A stretch of DNA of 64,000 nucleotides from NCBI RefSeq assembly GCF_001457415.1, contig NZ_LN881723.1, positions 529,246-593,245 of the forward strand. The letters are read 5' to 3'. This stretch comes from Gorillibacterium timonense (GTDB lineage: Bacteria; Bacillota; Bacilli; Paenibacillales; NBRC-103111). The notes beneath the pieces were generated by a model. It had not been told where the DNA came from. It saw only the letters and a program-made list of their open reading frames with translations, and searched no databases. Every line of letters begins with the position of its first letter. The first letter of the stretch is position 1. The position numbers and the translations under genes were made by a program. Shown piece after piece: positions 52,159-60,685 of the stretch.

Positions 52159-52599
52159 TTATAGTACCGCTATCAAACTTTGTTCAACTGCGCTTTGAAA
52201 AGAGAAGTGGAGGTATTTATTTATACTTCGGATGAAATCTTTCTTTTGCAGCCATTTTTCATTGTCATAGCTACTGTCACCATCGTCAATGTCAACTATA
52301 AACTTCCCCGCTAAAATAGCAGCTCTTCTATCTACAAAAGTAGCACTATCATCAACTTCAACTTTAACAATATTCGGTTGAATGAACTGAATATAAATAT
52401 ACTCTTTAGACTTGGAATGATGTGACCACCTCGGGTCATCTATCCATTTATCCCATGACAATGCAATTTCCGCACCTTTTCTAAGTAGATGATCATTTCC
52501 AAATCTAGATACGCTTGCATTTTCGAAAAACATTACTCGTTTTAGGTCCTCTATTGTTGGTAATGAATCTGCATCTTTAATCTTAATATACAGTTCCAT
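52159..52599 (-). CDS. Hypothetical protein
   Basis: 146 residues, acidic, not recognised. It contains VEVDDSATFVDRRAAILAGK and DIDDGDSSYDNEKWLQ, and looks like a small soluble globular protein of the immunity or accessory type. GGGAGAAGG precedes the ATG. A 26-codon membrane peptide gene lies 50 bases upstream on the same strand. The block is AT-richer than the metabolic regions. Confidence 0.55.
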   Translation of the reverse strand: MELYIKIKDADSLPTIEDLKRVMFFENASVSRFGNDHLLRKGAEIALSWDKWIDDPRWSHHSKSKEYIYIQFIQPNIVKVEVDDSATFVDRRAAILAGKFIVDIDDGDSSYDNEKWLQKKDFIRSINKYLHFSFQSAVEQSLIAVL

Positions 52600-52649
52600 A
52601 GTAACCTTCTCCCTCTACTCGGTAATCAACTAATTTTTATTCCTTGCGT

Positions 52650-52730
52650 TTATCTAAAATGAAGGTATGCAAATAATGATACCAAAACTACTATGAATGC
52701 TGCTGATATACCCGTAATTTTCTTAATCAT
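52650..52730 (-). CDS. Small single-segment membrane peptide
   Basis: 26 codons: MIKKITG, a hydrophobic core ISAAFIVVLVSLFAYL, and HFR. AAAAGGGGATAAA before the ATG provides a plausible ribosome site. It could be a small membrane protein, a leader peptide or a truncated gene start. Its place 50 bases upstream of the 146-residue hypothetical gene suggests co-transcription. Confidence 0.35.
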   Translation of the reverse strand: MIKKITGISAAFIVVLVSLFAYLHFR

Positions 52731-52799
52731 TTTATCCCCTTTTCTTATGTGAGTATTGGTAAGTTTGCTCCCCGTATTACTTTGCTACAGTGCTAGCTT

Positions 52800-53085
52800 T
52801 TTCGGAGTTGTTGAACGTTTCCTATGGTGTCGTTAACCGTTTGGCATTCACTGACTAGTACCTCCTCCAAAAGTTTGAACAAAGCAGAGCTCCTTCCCTC
52901 CCTCAGGTTGTGTTGTCCTGAGTTCGCCGGTACTATGATCCCCTCGTACTCCCATCTTGCAGATGGCTCATTTCACCTATTGGCTATTAGAGCTTCTCGT
53001 TACATAAAAACTTCGTACGGGAGAGGGTCTCCCTTGTTCACAACATCCTCCAATGACCGGACTCTCACCAGATAGACGATGAGTG
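52800..53085 (-). mobile_element. Possible group II intron remnant
   Basis: Minus strand only. The stretch with GGTGAGAGTCCGGTC, GGGAGTACGAGGGGATCATA, GTACCGGCGAACTCAGGACA and the following short frame SSALFKLLEEVLVSECQ resembles the region of bacterial group II introns just before the reverse transcriptase ORF and the first residues of that ORF. The rest of the intron and domain V are not seen, and it stops near 52800. The call rests on recall of such sequences, not on a model search. Confidence 0.35.
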
Positions 53086-53115
53086 CTTTATTGAATACGC
53101 GCCAACACAAAGAAA

Positions 53116-53165
53116 CCGCAGAATCTCACGTTCTTCCCCTATCCGGGTTAGACGCGATTCTGCGG
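53116..53165 (-). terminator. Terminator of NADH oxidase gene
   Basis: CCGCAGAATC (53116-53125) pairs with GATTCTGCGG (53156-53165). On the minus strand TTTCTTTG follows, about 50 bases after the stop. Confidence 0.75.
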
Positions 53166-53213
53166 CTCGGCACCGCTTAGCAATACCGGTGTAAGTCGTC
53201 AGTTCGTATTGGA

Positions 53214-54578
53214 TTAGACCGTAACCTCTTCTTTGCGGGTGATTTCTTTCGGCAAAGCCTGAAGCCCGGCGGTGTTCAAGAAATTCCATGGTTTATTGTA
53301 ATGGGGTTGGAAGAAGAAGTCGATAAATGCGAGTTGGTCGACAGTCATTCGATTCTGGATGCATACCGATAAGGTGTTGATCGACTGCGTCAAATCCATC
53401 TTGGACATGATCTGAGCTCCGAGGATTCGGCGAGTGGCGCGATCAAACACTACTTTCAGCTGAACCTGCTCAAAGGAGGGCATGAACTCCGGTCGGTAAT
53501 TATCCGTCATCATCACGGTATCGATATCCATACCTTCCGCCTTGGCCCCATCCTCGGTCAACCCGGTTCCTGCAATGTTCAATTCATAGATTTTGATCCC
53601 CGAAGTCCCCTGCGTTCCCATGTAAGGGATCGTAGGCGTTACCAGATTACGTGCAACAAGGGTCCCCATGCGCACGGCATTGGTGGCCAGTGGAATGTAG
53701 GCGTGTTTGCCGGTCGGGTTGTAACGAATCGCACAGCTGTCTCCAGCCGCATAAACATCCGGCTGACTGGTTTGCATATAGTCATTGACTAGAATCGCTC
53801 CGCCCGGCAGCATCTCCACTTGCCCCTTCAGCAAGTCGGTATTCGGACGGAACCCGATGCACAGGATGACCAAGTCCGTCTCATGCTCGCCTTTGCTTGT
53901 GATCACCTTCGTTACCTTTCCATTCTCTCCGGCAAAAGAGCTTACCTTCTCTCCCAAAGCCAGGGTGATTCCGCGTTCTTCCAAGGACTTTTGAATTGGA
54001 GTGGTGAACTCTTCGTCCAAGTATTTGCTCAAGATTCGATCCTCACCGTCGATCAGCGTAACGTGTTTGCCGTTCATCTCAAAGGCTTCCACCAATTCAA
54101 CCCCGATATAGCCTGCACCGACCACCGTGATTCGGTTCACCTGTTTCGCTCGTTCGATGATCGCATTGGAATGGTTGGAGTTTTTCGATAACAGGATGCC
54201 GTCCAGGTCCATGCCCACAAGATTCGGGATAATCGGCCAAGAACCCGTCGTGACAACCAGCTTGTCATAGGAATCGTCAAACTCCTCTCCTGTTTGCAAG
54301 TCGCGGGCATGAAGGGTTTTACGTTCCGTATTGACATTTATGACTTCATGAAGCATTTTCGTCTTGACCCCCAACTCCGCCAGCTTCTCGGGCGACGAAT
54401 AGAACAGCCCTTGAGGATCTTGTACTACCCCGCCTATATAAAGTGCGATTCCGCAAGAAAGAAAGGAGATGTTATCATTTCGTTCATATACCGTAATCTC
54501 GGCATCCGGGTAAAGCTGTGCGATGTTGACAATCGCTGCCGTACCGGCATGAGTACAACCAATGACTGCTACTTTCAT
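53214..54578 (-). CDS. nox: NADH oxidase (water-forming type) / CoA-disulfide reductase family
   Basis: 454 residues. N-terminal FAD motif with VIGCTHAGTAA (His10), redox-active Cys42 in NISFLSCGIALY, NADH-binding VVGAGYIGVELVE and the FAD motif VYAAGDSCAI; C-terminal dimerisation domain ends near PHYNKPWNFLN. This pattern fits Nox-2 enzymes that reduce O2 to water with NADH, although CoA-disulfide reductases are close relatives. Two Rex/Fnr-like sites lie in its promoter region. GAGGAGGAA precedes the ATG. Confidence 0.88.
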   Translation of the reverse strand: MKVAVIGCTHAGTAAIVNIAQLYPDAEITVYERNDNISFLSCGIALYIGGVVQDPQGLFYSSPEKLAELGVKTKMLHEVINVNTERKTLHARDLQTGEEFDDSYDKLVVTTGSWPIIPNLVGMDLDGILLSKNSNHSNAIIERAKQVNRITVVGAGYIGVELVEAFEMNGKHVTLIDGEDRILSKYLDEEFTTPIQKSLEERGITLALGEKVSSFAGENGKVTKVITSKGEHETDLVILCIGFRPNTDLLKGQVEMLPGGAILVNDYMQTSQPDVYAAGDSCAIRYNPTGKHAYIPLATNAVRMGTLVARNLVTPTIPYMGTQGTSGIKIYELNIAGTGLTEDGAKAEGMDIDTVMMTDNYRPEFMPSFEQVQLKVVFDRATRRILGAQIMSKMDLTQSINTLSVCIQNRMTVDQLAFIDFFFQPHYNKPWNFLNTAGLQALPKEITRKEEVTV

Positions 54579-54615
54579 GATGATTCCTCCTCTTATCCTT
54601 ATGTTTTCTTTTTCA

Positions 54616-54696
54616 CGTGATTTTTATCACATGTTCTATCTTGATTGTAAGGGTATCAATCCGATAATGCAAGTATTATTGTGACTTTTCTCACAA
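54616..54696 (-). promoter_or_regulatory. Promoter of nox with two Rex/Fnr-like sites
   Basis: On the minus strand -35 TTGCAT (54672-54667), 17-bp spacer, -10 TACAAT (54649-54644). TTGTGAGAAAAGTCACAA (54696-54679) stands upstream at about -50 and keeps perfect outer arms TTGTGA/TCACAA. TGTGATAAAAATCACG (54631-54616) overlaps the expected start of transcription. Both fit Rex and the TGTGA-N6-TCACA box of Gram-positive Fnr; sequence alone does not separate them. Confidence 0.65.
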
Positions 54697-54852
54697 TAAC
54701 ACAAATCCAAATATCCCCATTTCCGATCCTCATTGGTGAGACCTCAATTAGGGTTACCCAAAACACTAAATAACAATAAGCTCCTATTGGTAAAAGGAAT
54801 GGTGAGCAACTCCAGCTAAGGCTGCTTTTGACCGAACGATTCCTCGCAAAAA

Positions 54853-54883
54853 AAGCCGACAAAGGAAGAACCCTTGTCGGCTT
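54853..54883 (-). terminator. Terminator of small coiled-coil gene
   Basis: AAGCCGACAAAGG (54853-54865) pairs with CCCTTGTCGGCTT (54871-54883). On the minus strand TTTTTTTGCG follows. Confidence 0.85.
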
Positions 54884-54925
54884 GCTTGTAAGGCAGGGAG
54901 CATTCCACTGTCAGGCGGTTGCTTC

Positions 54926-55219
54926 TTACTGCACCCTGCTATCCTTCGTCTTCAAATCCTGCAGCTGCTGCTCGATTTTGGCGAGCTCCGCCTTTTCCGC
55001 ACGGATGCCGTCACTGGACTCCTTGATCACGTCCGCAGCGCTGGAGAGATCGTCTCGGTCATAAGCCTCGAAGACTGCCTTGCCGAGCTTGGCGTACAGC
55101 TTTTCGATATCGCGCCGCTTGCTGGCGGCTGTGGCATGAAGTTTGGTCGTCTCCAAGGTTTCCTTCGCGACTTCGGATGCTTTGTTCGCTCCTTCCCGGA
55201 GCTTATCCATCCATCCCAT
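54926..55219 (-). CDS. Small coiled-coil protein
   Basis: 97 residues, almost entirely helical and charged (KLREGANKASEVAKETLETT, then RRDIEKLYAKLGKAVFEAYD and KAELAKIEQQLQDLKTK). Similar short proteins in bacilli are annotated as hypothetical or as zinc-ribbon precursors; no cysteine pair is present here. ATG 55219 is chosen because AGGTGGG lies six bases before it. Confidence 0.65.
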   Translation of the reverse strand: MGWMDKLREGANKASEVAKETLETTKLHATAASKRRDIEKLYAKLGKAVFEAYDRDDLSSAADVIKESSDGIRAEKAELAKIEQQLQDLKTKDSRVQ

Positions 55220-55390
55220 GTTGCCCACCTGCCTTTTCGGAAGTATGAGGATTTCAGTACCATCATACACGTTTCCGGCGGGAAAAGGAAAGTGAAGACA
55301 GGCAATAGGCATCCTCCTTGCCGTGAAGTCGATCACATTCGCGAATCATGATGCGTATTGTATTGTCGCTTAAAGAGCATTCGCTCTCCC

Positions 55391-56728
55391 TTACACGAGC
55401 GACGTCCGGCTGAGTAGCCGCTTGATCGAAAGGTCCGATTCCTTCAGCACAAGCGCCTTGTCGATGGTCTTCATGATGCCGTTCTCCATGACGATTCTAC
55501 CGTCGATGATTGTGGTCTCCACATCCGCGCGAGTGGCGGAGTACACGATCCGCGAGATTGGATCGACATCGTAGGACGGGAATGTGTGGAAATCGTTCAG
55601 GTTGAGAATCGCCATATCCGCCTTCTTCCCGACCTCCAGGCTTCCGATTTCCTTCTCCATTCCAACAGCACGTGCGCCTCCGATCGTCGCCATACGGAAG
55701 ACCGTCTTGGCATCCATCGCAGTCGGCCCGTGAATCGGCTTCTGAATCAGCGCCGCAAGCCGCATTTCATTGAACATGTCGAGGTTGTTGTTGCAGGGTG
55801 CTCCGTCCGCTCCGAGGCTGACGGACACGTGATTGTGTAAAAGCCCCGGGGTGTCCGCGATACCCGACGCGAGCTTGAGGTTGGACGAAGGGCAGTGGCT
55901 GACATGGACTCCGCGTTCGTGCAGAATGCGTTTTTCCTCGTCGTCGAGCCAAATGCAGTGAGCGAGGATGAGGCGGTCGTTGGCGAGTCCAATCCGATCC
56001 AAGTAGACGATGTTCCGGTACCCGGTGCGGGCCTGAACAATCTCAATCTCCCCAGGATTCTCGGAAGCGTGGGTATGCACCATGACGTTATACTTGGCTG
56101 ACAGGTCGCGCACCTCTGTAAGCAGCGGCTCGGTGCACGACACGACAAATCGCGGGCAAAAGGCGTAGCGCAAGCGCCCGTCGTCATACCCGTCCCACTT
56201 CTCAAGCAGATCGACGCTCTCCTGCAGGGAGCGAGCCGTGTCCTCTTGGAGCGCGAGCGGAATGTCATTGCCCTTTTCATCCATCATGACCTTGCCAGAC
56301 AAAGCTCGAATTCCGCTCTCCGCCATGGCCCGAAAGGCCGCGTCCGTATGCCGTACGGTCTCCATGTCGACGATGGTCGTCGTTCCGCTGCGGATCAGCT
56401 CACCTAAGCCCAACATGGCCGAGTAATACAAGGATTCCTCATCATGAGCCGCTTCCAGCGGCCAGATGCGTTTGCGAAGCCAATCGAGCAGCTCCAAATC
56501 GTCTCCCTTACCGCGAAAAAGCGTTTGGCAAAGGTGAATATGAGTCTGGACAAAACCCGGAATCACCGTTCTTCCCGATGCATCGATCACTTTCTCACCA
56601 GGTGCGGGAATCAACCCGGGACCGATTTCTTCGATCCGCCCATCCTTCACCCGAATATCTCCGTGAAGAATTTCCTCCTGGTTATTCATCGTGACAAGCT
56701 GCGCTCCCTTGATGAGCATGGTGTTCAT
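55391..56728 (-). CDS. Amidohydrolase, 5'-deoxyadenosine/SAH deaminase-like
   Basis: 445 residues. Metal-binding HxH in PGFVQTHIHLCQTLFRGKGD, further ligands in VMVHTHASENPGE, LAHCIWLDDEE and LGADGAPCNNNLDM, as in the TRZ/ATZ-type deaminases of the amidohydrolase superfamily. The subgroup includes 5'-deoxyadenosine deaminase, S-adenosylhomocysteine deaminase and guanine-type deaminases, which I cannot tell apart by eye. AAGGAAG precedes the ATG. It appears to be transcribed alone, with a terminator hairpin of the next upstream gene before it. Confidence 0.82.
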   Translation of the reverse strand: MNTMLIKGAQLVTMNNQEEILHGDIRVKDGRIEEIGPGLIPAPGEKVIDASGRTVIPGFVQTHIHLCQTLFRGKGDDLELLDWLRKRIWPLEAAHDEESLYYSAMLGLGELIRSGTTTIVDMETVRHTDAAFRAMAESGIRALSGKVMMDEKGNDIPLALQEDTARSLQESVDLLEKWDGYDDGRLRYAFCPRFVVSCTEPLLTEVRDLSAKYNVMVHTHASENPGEIEIVQARTGYRNIVYLDRIGLANDRLILAHCIWLDDEEKRILHERGVHVSHCPSSNLKLASGIADTPGLLHNHVSVSLGADGAPCNNNLDMFNEMRLAALIQKPIHGPTAMDAKTVFRMATIGGARAVGMEKEIGSLEVGKKADMAILNLNDFHTFPSYDVDPISRIVYSATRADVETTIIDGRIVMENGIMKTIDKALVLKESDLSIKRLLSRTSLV

Positions 56729-56882
56729 AGGCGTTCTTCCTTTCCACTGTCCATCTGAAGAGCATCTGTTTCTCTCTAGTCGACCGATGCAGGTCTCTTC
56801 TATTGTACATCGAAAAATCCCTCTTCACTATCGGAGGACAGAGGGAAGGAGGAGATCCCTATTCGGCAATGTGGAAAGAAAA

Positions 56883-56918
56883 GACCTCATCCTCCACTTT
56901 ATCGGGAATGATGAGGTC
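56883..56918 (-). terminator. Terminator of sugar isomerase gene
   Basis: GACCTCATC (56883-56891) pairs with GATGAGGTC (56910-56918). On the minus strand TTTTCTTTCC follows, about 80 bases after the stop of the isomerase gene. Confidence 0.75.
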
Positions 56919-56995
56919 CACACGTGTAACTGGACTGATTCCTATTCATGCAGACACTTTAAGTTTAAGGTCAGTCTCCGAACGCCAAATTCGAA

Positions 56996-57853
56996 TCATC
57001 CCCACAGAGAGCGCAGGTACTCTGCCTGATCCCTTAGCGAAGCTTCGTTCGGATGCGGAAGGCTGAAGTCTTCGATGCTGAGCCAGCCGTTATACCCGAT
57101 GTGTCGCAGATCGGCAAATAGCTGGCCGAGATCGGCAGCTCCTTCCCGGAGTGGCGCCCAATGGGCATTCCAGGAGGAGGTTCGCGGAGGCTGCGGTGTA
57201 GCGTCCGCTCGAAGCCAAGAAGCGTTCTTCACATGAACATGGCTCAAATAATCGCCTAGCACCTCCAGCCCCAAGCGGTAATTCTCAAAGCCCTCATGGA
57301 CCATGTTGCCCGCATCGTGAATGACGCCGATCCGCTCCGGGTGGAAGCCCTCTACCAATCGCCGGGCAAGGGAGGCGCTTGCGGAGATATTGCCCATATG
57401 GATCTCCACGAGTCCTTTAACCCCGTATTGCTCGCTGAGTTCCTGCACCCCGTCCAGGTAGCGGCGTGCCTCAGCCAACAAGTCTCCATAAGCTGCCATC
57501 CGGTCATAATAAGGGACCCCGACGCGAATCGACGGCGCGCCCAGCTCCTTGGCGACCTTCATTCCCTGCTCCGTGCTCGCAAGGTCGCCGCAAGCGAGAT
57601 AGCAGCCGAGGTTCGGAACGGCAAGCCCTTGATCCTCCTGCGCTTCCTTGAGCCTCCGCAGCTCTTCCGTCGCAAGATCCGGGCTAAGCGTGGAATGATT
57701 GTTCCCCCAAAATGACGGTTCTTCCCCAGCCCGCTGCGGATCATTATGCGTGACCCGCCATTCGACTCCGTCATAACCGGTCCTCGCTAATACCTTGAGG
57801 GTCTCCTCCGGCGTAAAATCTGGAAGCATCACCGTAAACACCGACAATTTCAT
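56996..57853 (-). CDS. Sugar phosphate isomerase/epimerase (xylose isomerase-like TIM barrel)
   Basis: 285 residues, AP-endonuclease-2 type TIM barrel: opening MKLSVFTVMLPDFTPEETL, GYDGVEWRVTH, VEIHMGNISAS, IGVIHDAGNMVHEGFENYRL and YLSHVHVKNASW provide the metal-binding residues. Such proteins isomerise or epimerise sugars or keto-inositols. AGGAGGAG precedes the ATG. It lies after two Gfo/Idh/MocA genes on the same strand, with which it probably forms a sugar or inositol-like pathway. Confidence 0.82.
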   Translation of the reverse strand: MKLSVFTVMLPDFTPEETLKVLARTGYDGVEWRVTHNDPQRAGEEPSFWGNNHSTLSPDLATEELRRLKEAQEDQGLAVPNLGCYLACGDLASTEQGMKVAKELGAPSIRVGVPYYDRMAAYGDLLAEARRYLDGVQELSEQYGVKGLVEIHMGNISASASLARRLVEGFHPERIGVIHDAGNMVHEGFENYRLGLEVLGDYLSHVHVKNASWLRADATPQPPRTSSWNAHWAPLREGAADLGQLFADLRHIGYNGWLSIEDFSLPHPNEASLRDQAEYLRSLWG

Positions 57854-58017
57854 CGCTTACTCCTCCTGTTGTCTTTCTAGCTTCGCCGCCACCGTTACCA
57901 GCGTGTCGTGCCGCCGTTGAATTCGCGAACCATTCTATCGAACTTTTGTCGAGTCCGAACCAAAGCTGCCGCTTATGAAGCCAACTGCTGCAACCTGAAG
58001 CTGCAACACAGCTCCCC

Positions 58018-59091
58018 CTACTCCACCCATTCGGCTTGCTGCTGAGCCTGAAGGCACAGCTCCGCCGCCTTGAATGCGTGGGCTTGGGTCATCGCCTGTT
58101 CCGTCCGGTTCAGGCAGTCCAAGATCAGTTCTCCGAAGAACGGAAAGCCCACCTTGCCGTGAAGGTTCATATAATACTCACCTTCCCCGTTTACCAGGAA
58201 CAGATGATCAGATTTCGGGCTGCAGGCGATGTCGATGTACTTGCGCAGCTCGATATAGCCTTCCGTTCCGACAATTAGGGTTCTTCCATCTCCCCAGCTG
58301 CCGAGACCCGAGGGTGTCAGCCAATCCACGCGGAAATACTGCGTGGCTCCGTTATCTCCAAGCAGGGTGGCATCGCCGAAATCCTCCAGCTCCGGGTACT
58401 CCTTGTTCGCGTAATTTGCGACCTTGCTGTGCAATACGCGCGCATCCCGGCAGTCCGCATAATCGAGAAACTGCTCGATCTGATGGCTGCCGATATCGCA
58501 GAGGATCCCTCCGTACTTTTCCTTTTGGAAAAACCAATCCGGCCTCGTAGGCGCATTCAGCCGATGCGGACCGAAGCCCGTCACCTGAACGACTCGGCCG
58601 ATGGCTCCGTCGCGGATCAGCATTCCGGCATGAACAGCGCTCTCGACATGCAGGCGCTCGCTGAAGTACACCATGTATTTGCGTCCGGTCTCCGCTGTTT
58701 TCCCGCGTGCCTGCTCCAGCTGGTCGAGCGTAGTAAACGGCGTTTTATCCGTAAAATAATCCTTGCCATGCTCCATGGCGCGAAGGCCGAGCGCGCAGCG
58801 CTCCGAGGGCACCGCCGCTCCAGCGATGAGGCATACCTCGGGGTCGCTTAGTATCGTTTCCTCCCGATCCGCCGCCCGGACTCCGGGATAAGCCTTCAAG
58901 AAGGCGGCTACCTTGTCGGGATCGGGATCATAAACCCATTTCAGAACGGCTCCCGCTTCGATCAGTCCGTTGCACATCCCGTAAATATGACCATGGTCCA
59001 AAGCAATGGCCGCGAAGACGAATTCCCCCGGCTTCACCACCGGCTGAGGCTTCCCTACAGGGGCGTAATTCATCCCGTCATTTTTGTTCAT
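58018..59091 (-). CDS. Gfo/Idh/MocA family oxidoreductase
   Basis: 357 residues. The nucleotide-binding start is unusual: FAAIALDHGHIYGMCNGL in place of the common GxGxxG, followed by AGAVLKWVYDPDPDKV, DYFTDKTPFTTLDQLEQAR and GGILCDIGSHQIEQFLDYA. Many members of this branch act on glycans or inositols. ATG 59091 is chosen because GGGAGG lies nine bases upstream; the frame extends another 23 codons. A MITE-like repeat separates it from the second oxidoreductase gene upstream. Confidence 0.82.
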   Translation of the reverse strand: MNKNDGMNYAPVGKPQPVVKPGEFVFAAIALDHGHIYGMCNGLIEAGAVLKWVYDPDPDKVAAFLKAYPGVRAADREETILSDPEVCLIAGAAVPSERCALGLRAMEHGKDYFTDKTPFTTLDQLEQARGKTAETGRKYMVYFSERLHVESAVHAGMLIRDGAIGRVVQVTGFGPHRLNAPTRPDWFFQKEKYGGILCDIGSHQIEQFLDYADCRDARVLHSKVANYANKEYPELEDFGDATLLGDNGATQYFRVDWLTPSGLGSWGDGRTLIVGTEGYIELRKYIDIACSPKSDHLFLVNGEGEYYMNLHGKVGFPFFGELILDCLNRTEQAMTQAHAFKAAELCLQAQQQAEWVE

Positions 59092-59164
59092 GCCGCAGTT
59101 CCTCCCGATTGTGATTGACATGTTAAATTGATCGCTTCCACCCAACTTGATACCGTGCAAATAA

Positions 59165-59255
59165 TACGCTGTCAGCCCTAATCGTGTGGATGTGAATCGG
59201 CGTTAATTGGTATGAGAAGTTGTGCGGAGACCACGGTTTTTGAGCTGACAGCGTA
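59165..59255 (+). mobile_element. MITE-like small repeat, copy B
   Basis: 91-bp element ended by perfect 12-bp inverted repeats TACGCTGTCAGC (59165-59176) and GCTGACAGCGTA (59244-59255). The body matches copy A at 33150-33226 in opposite orientation. It lies between two oxidoreductase genes and carries no ORF. Confidence 0.75.
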
Positions 59256-59277
59256 CTAGCTATTCATCTGCCGTCCG

Positions 59278-60453
59278 TTAATGGGTGCCCTCGACGCTGA
59301 GCGTCCGGTCTGATCCCTCCGGCTTGACGAACTTGGACTCGCGAATCCTCTCCTGAAGCAGTTCATAATACTTCTCCTCGTCCACTGGAAGCTCCGCCCA
59401 ATTGTCCGTCCAAGCAGACAGATGAATGGCATTCGAGATGGACAAGCCCTTGATGCCTTCTTCTCCCGGAGCAATGAGTGGAGCATCGTGAAGGATCGCG
59501 TCGGTGAAATTTTGCAGGATACCCAAATGCCCCGACTCCGTACCGCTGACCGGAATTTCACATGTCCAGCATTCCGGCTCGCCAAATCCCCCAGTGTAGG
59601 TTCGGTTAAATTCGGATTCGGGGACACGCAGCCGCCAAAAGGTAAGTCGGCCGTTCTCGATGACGATCTTTCCGCGATCTCCGGCTATCTCAAAGCGATT
59701 CGTTCCGGGGGCTTCCCCCGTGGTGGTTACGAATAATCCGGTGGCTCCATTCGCATATTCCACATAGGCGGTCACTTCATCCTCCACTTCGATGTCCCTC
59801 CATTTGCCGAAGCCGCAAAAGGCGCGGACGCGAACAGGCATGAGTCCGGTCGTCCACTGCCAAAGGTCGAGCTGATGCGGGTCCTGGTTGATCAGCACTC
59901 CGCCGCCTTCTCCGGACCAGGTCGCCCGCCAGCCGCCGGAATTGTAATAGCTTTGGGAACGGTACCAATTCGTGATAATCCAATTCGTCCGGCGAATCTC
60001 CCCGAGCTCGCCCGATTTGATCAAATCCTTCAGCTTGCGGTATAGCGGATTGGTCCGCTGGTTGTACATGATGGCAAATTTCTTGTCCGAGCGCGCAGCC
60101 GCCTCGTTCATCAGCCGCACCTGCTTGGTATAGACGCCAGCGGGCTTTTCAACCAGTACGTGAAGGCCGTGCTCGAACGCTTGAATCGCCAGCTCCGGAT
60201 GAGAATAGTGGGGAGTGGCGATAACGACCGCGTCGATCGAACCTGATGTATACAGGCTGTCCGCGTCCGCGAACCGCTCCACTTCCGCTCCGAATCGGCT
60301 TTCCGCCCAAGAGAGCCGTTCCGGATTGATATCGCATACGGCCGCGAGCCGCGCTTCTTTCACTTCTCCATCCCACAGTCTGGATGCATGGGAAGATCCC
60401 ATATTACCGATGCCGATGATGCCGATCCGTAAAGCCTCATTTTGCTTCGTCAT
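59278..60453 (-). CDS. Gfo/Idh/MocA family oxidoreductase
   Basis: 391 residues. N-terminal Rossmann motif GIIGIGNMGSSHASRLW, then EKPAGVYTKQVRLMNEA with the conserved EKP, and GGGVLINQDPHQLDLWQWTTG in the substrate domain. It oxidises or reduces a sugar or cyclitol with NAD(P). AGGAGG lies seven bases before ATG 60453. Divergent from an AraC regulator gene which probably controls it and the genes downstream. Confidence 0.87.
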   Translation of the reverse strand: MTKQNEALRIGIIGIGNMGSSHASRLWDGEVKEARLAAVCDINPERLSWAESRFGAEVERFADADSLYTSGSIDAVVIATPHYSHPELAIQAFEHGLHVLVEKPAGVYTKQVRLMNEAAARSDKKFAIMYNQRTNPLYRKLKDLIKSGELGEIRRTNWIITNWYRSQSYYNSGGWRATWSGEGGGVLINQDPHQLDLWQWTTGLMPVRVRAFCGFGKWRDIEVEDEVTAYVEYANGATGLFVTTTGEAPGTNRFEIAGDRGKIVIENGRLTFWRLRVPESEFNRTYTGGFGEPECWTCEIPVSGTESGHLGILQNFTDAILHDAPLIAPGEEGIKGLSISNAIHLSAWTDNWAELPVDEEKYYELLQERIRESKFVKPEGSDRTLSVEGTH

Positions 60454-60685
60454 GAGACAACCTCCTAAGGACCCTTTTCCGAAAGGGTGTTCGTGATCAT
60501 CGTAGCACAACCGCTTTCAAGCCGATTGCTTCCTGTATGGGTCTTCACGACGATTGTTATACGAGATTGGTGTCATTCTCTAGAACCGCACCTGGAACTG
60601 TGGTACACTGTTCGCACCTTGAACCGAGAGTGAAAAGTCCGTGGTATGCGCCTGTTTCCGATTTTCCCTTTCCAGGAGGTACTCC

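Noticed and set aside
52824-53075. Plus-strand frame of 83 codons in the intron-like region.
   Set aside because: No ribosome site and low-complexity Ser/Leu composition; the opposite strand gives the better explanation.
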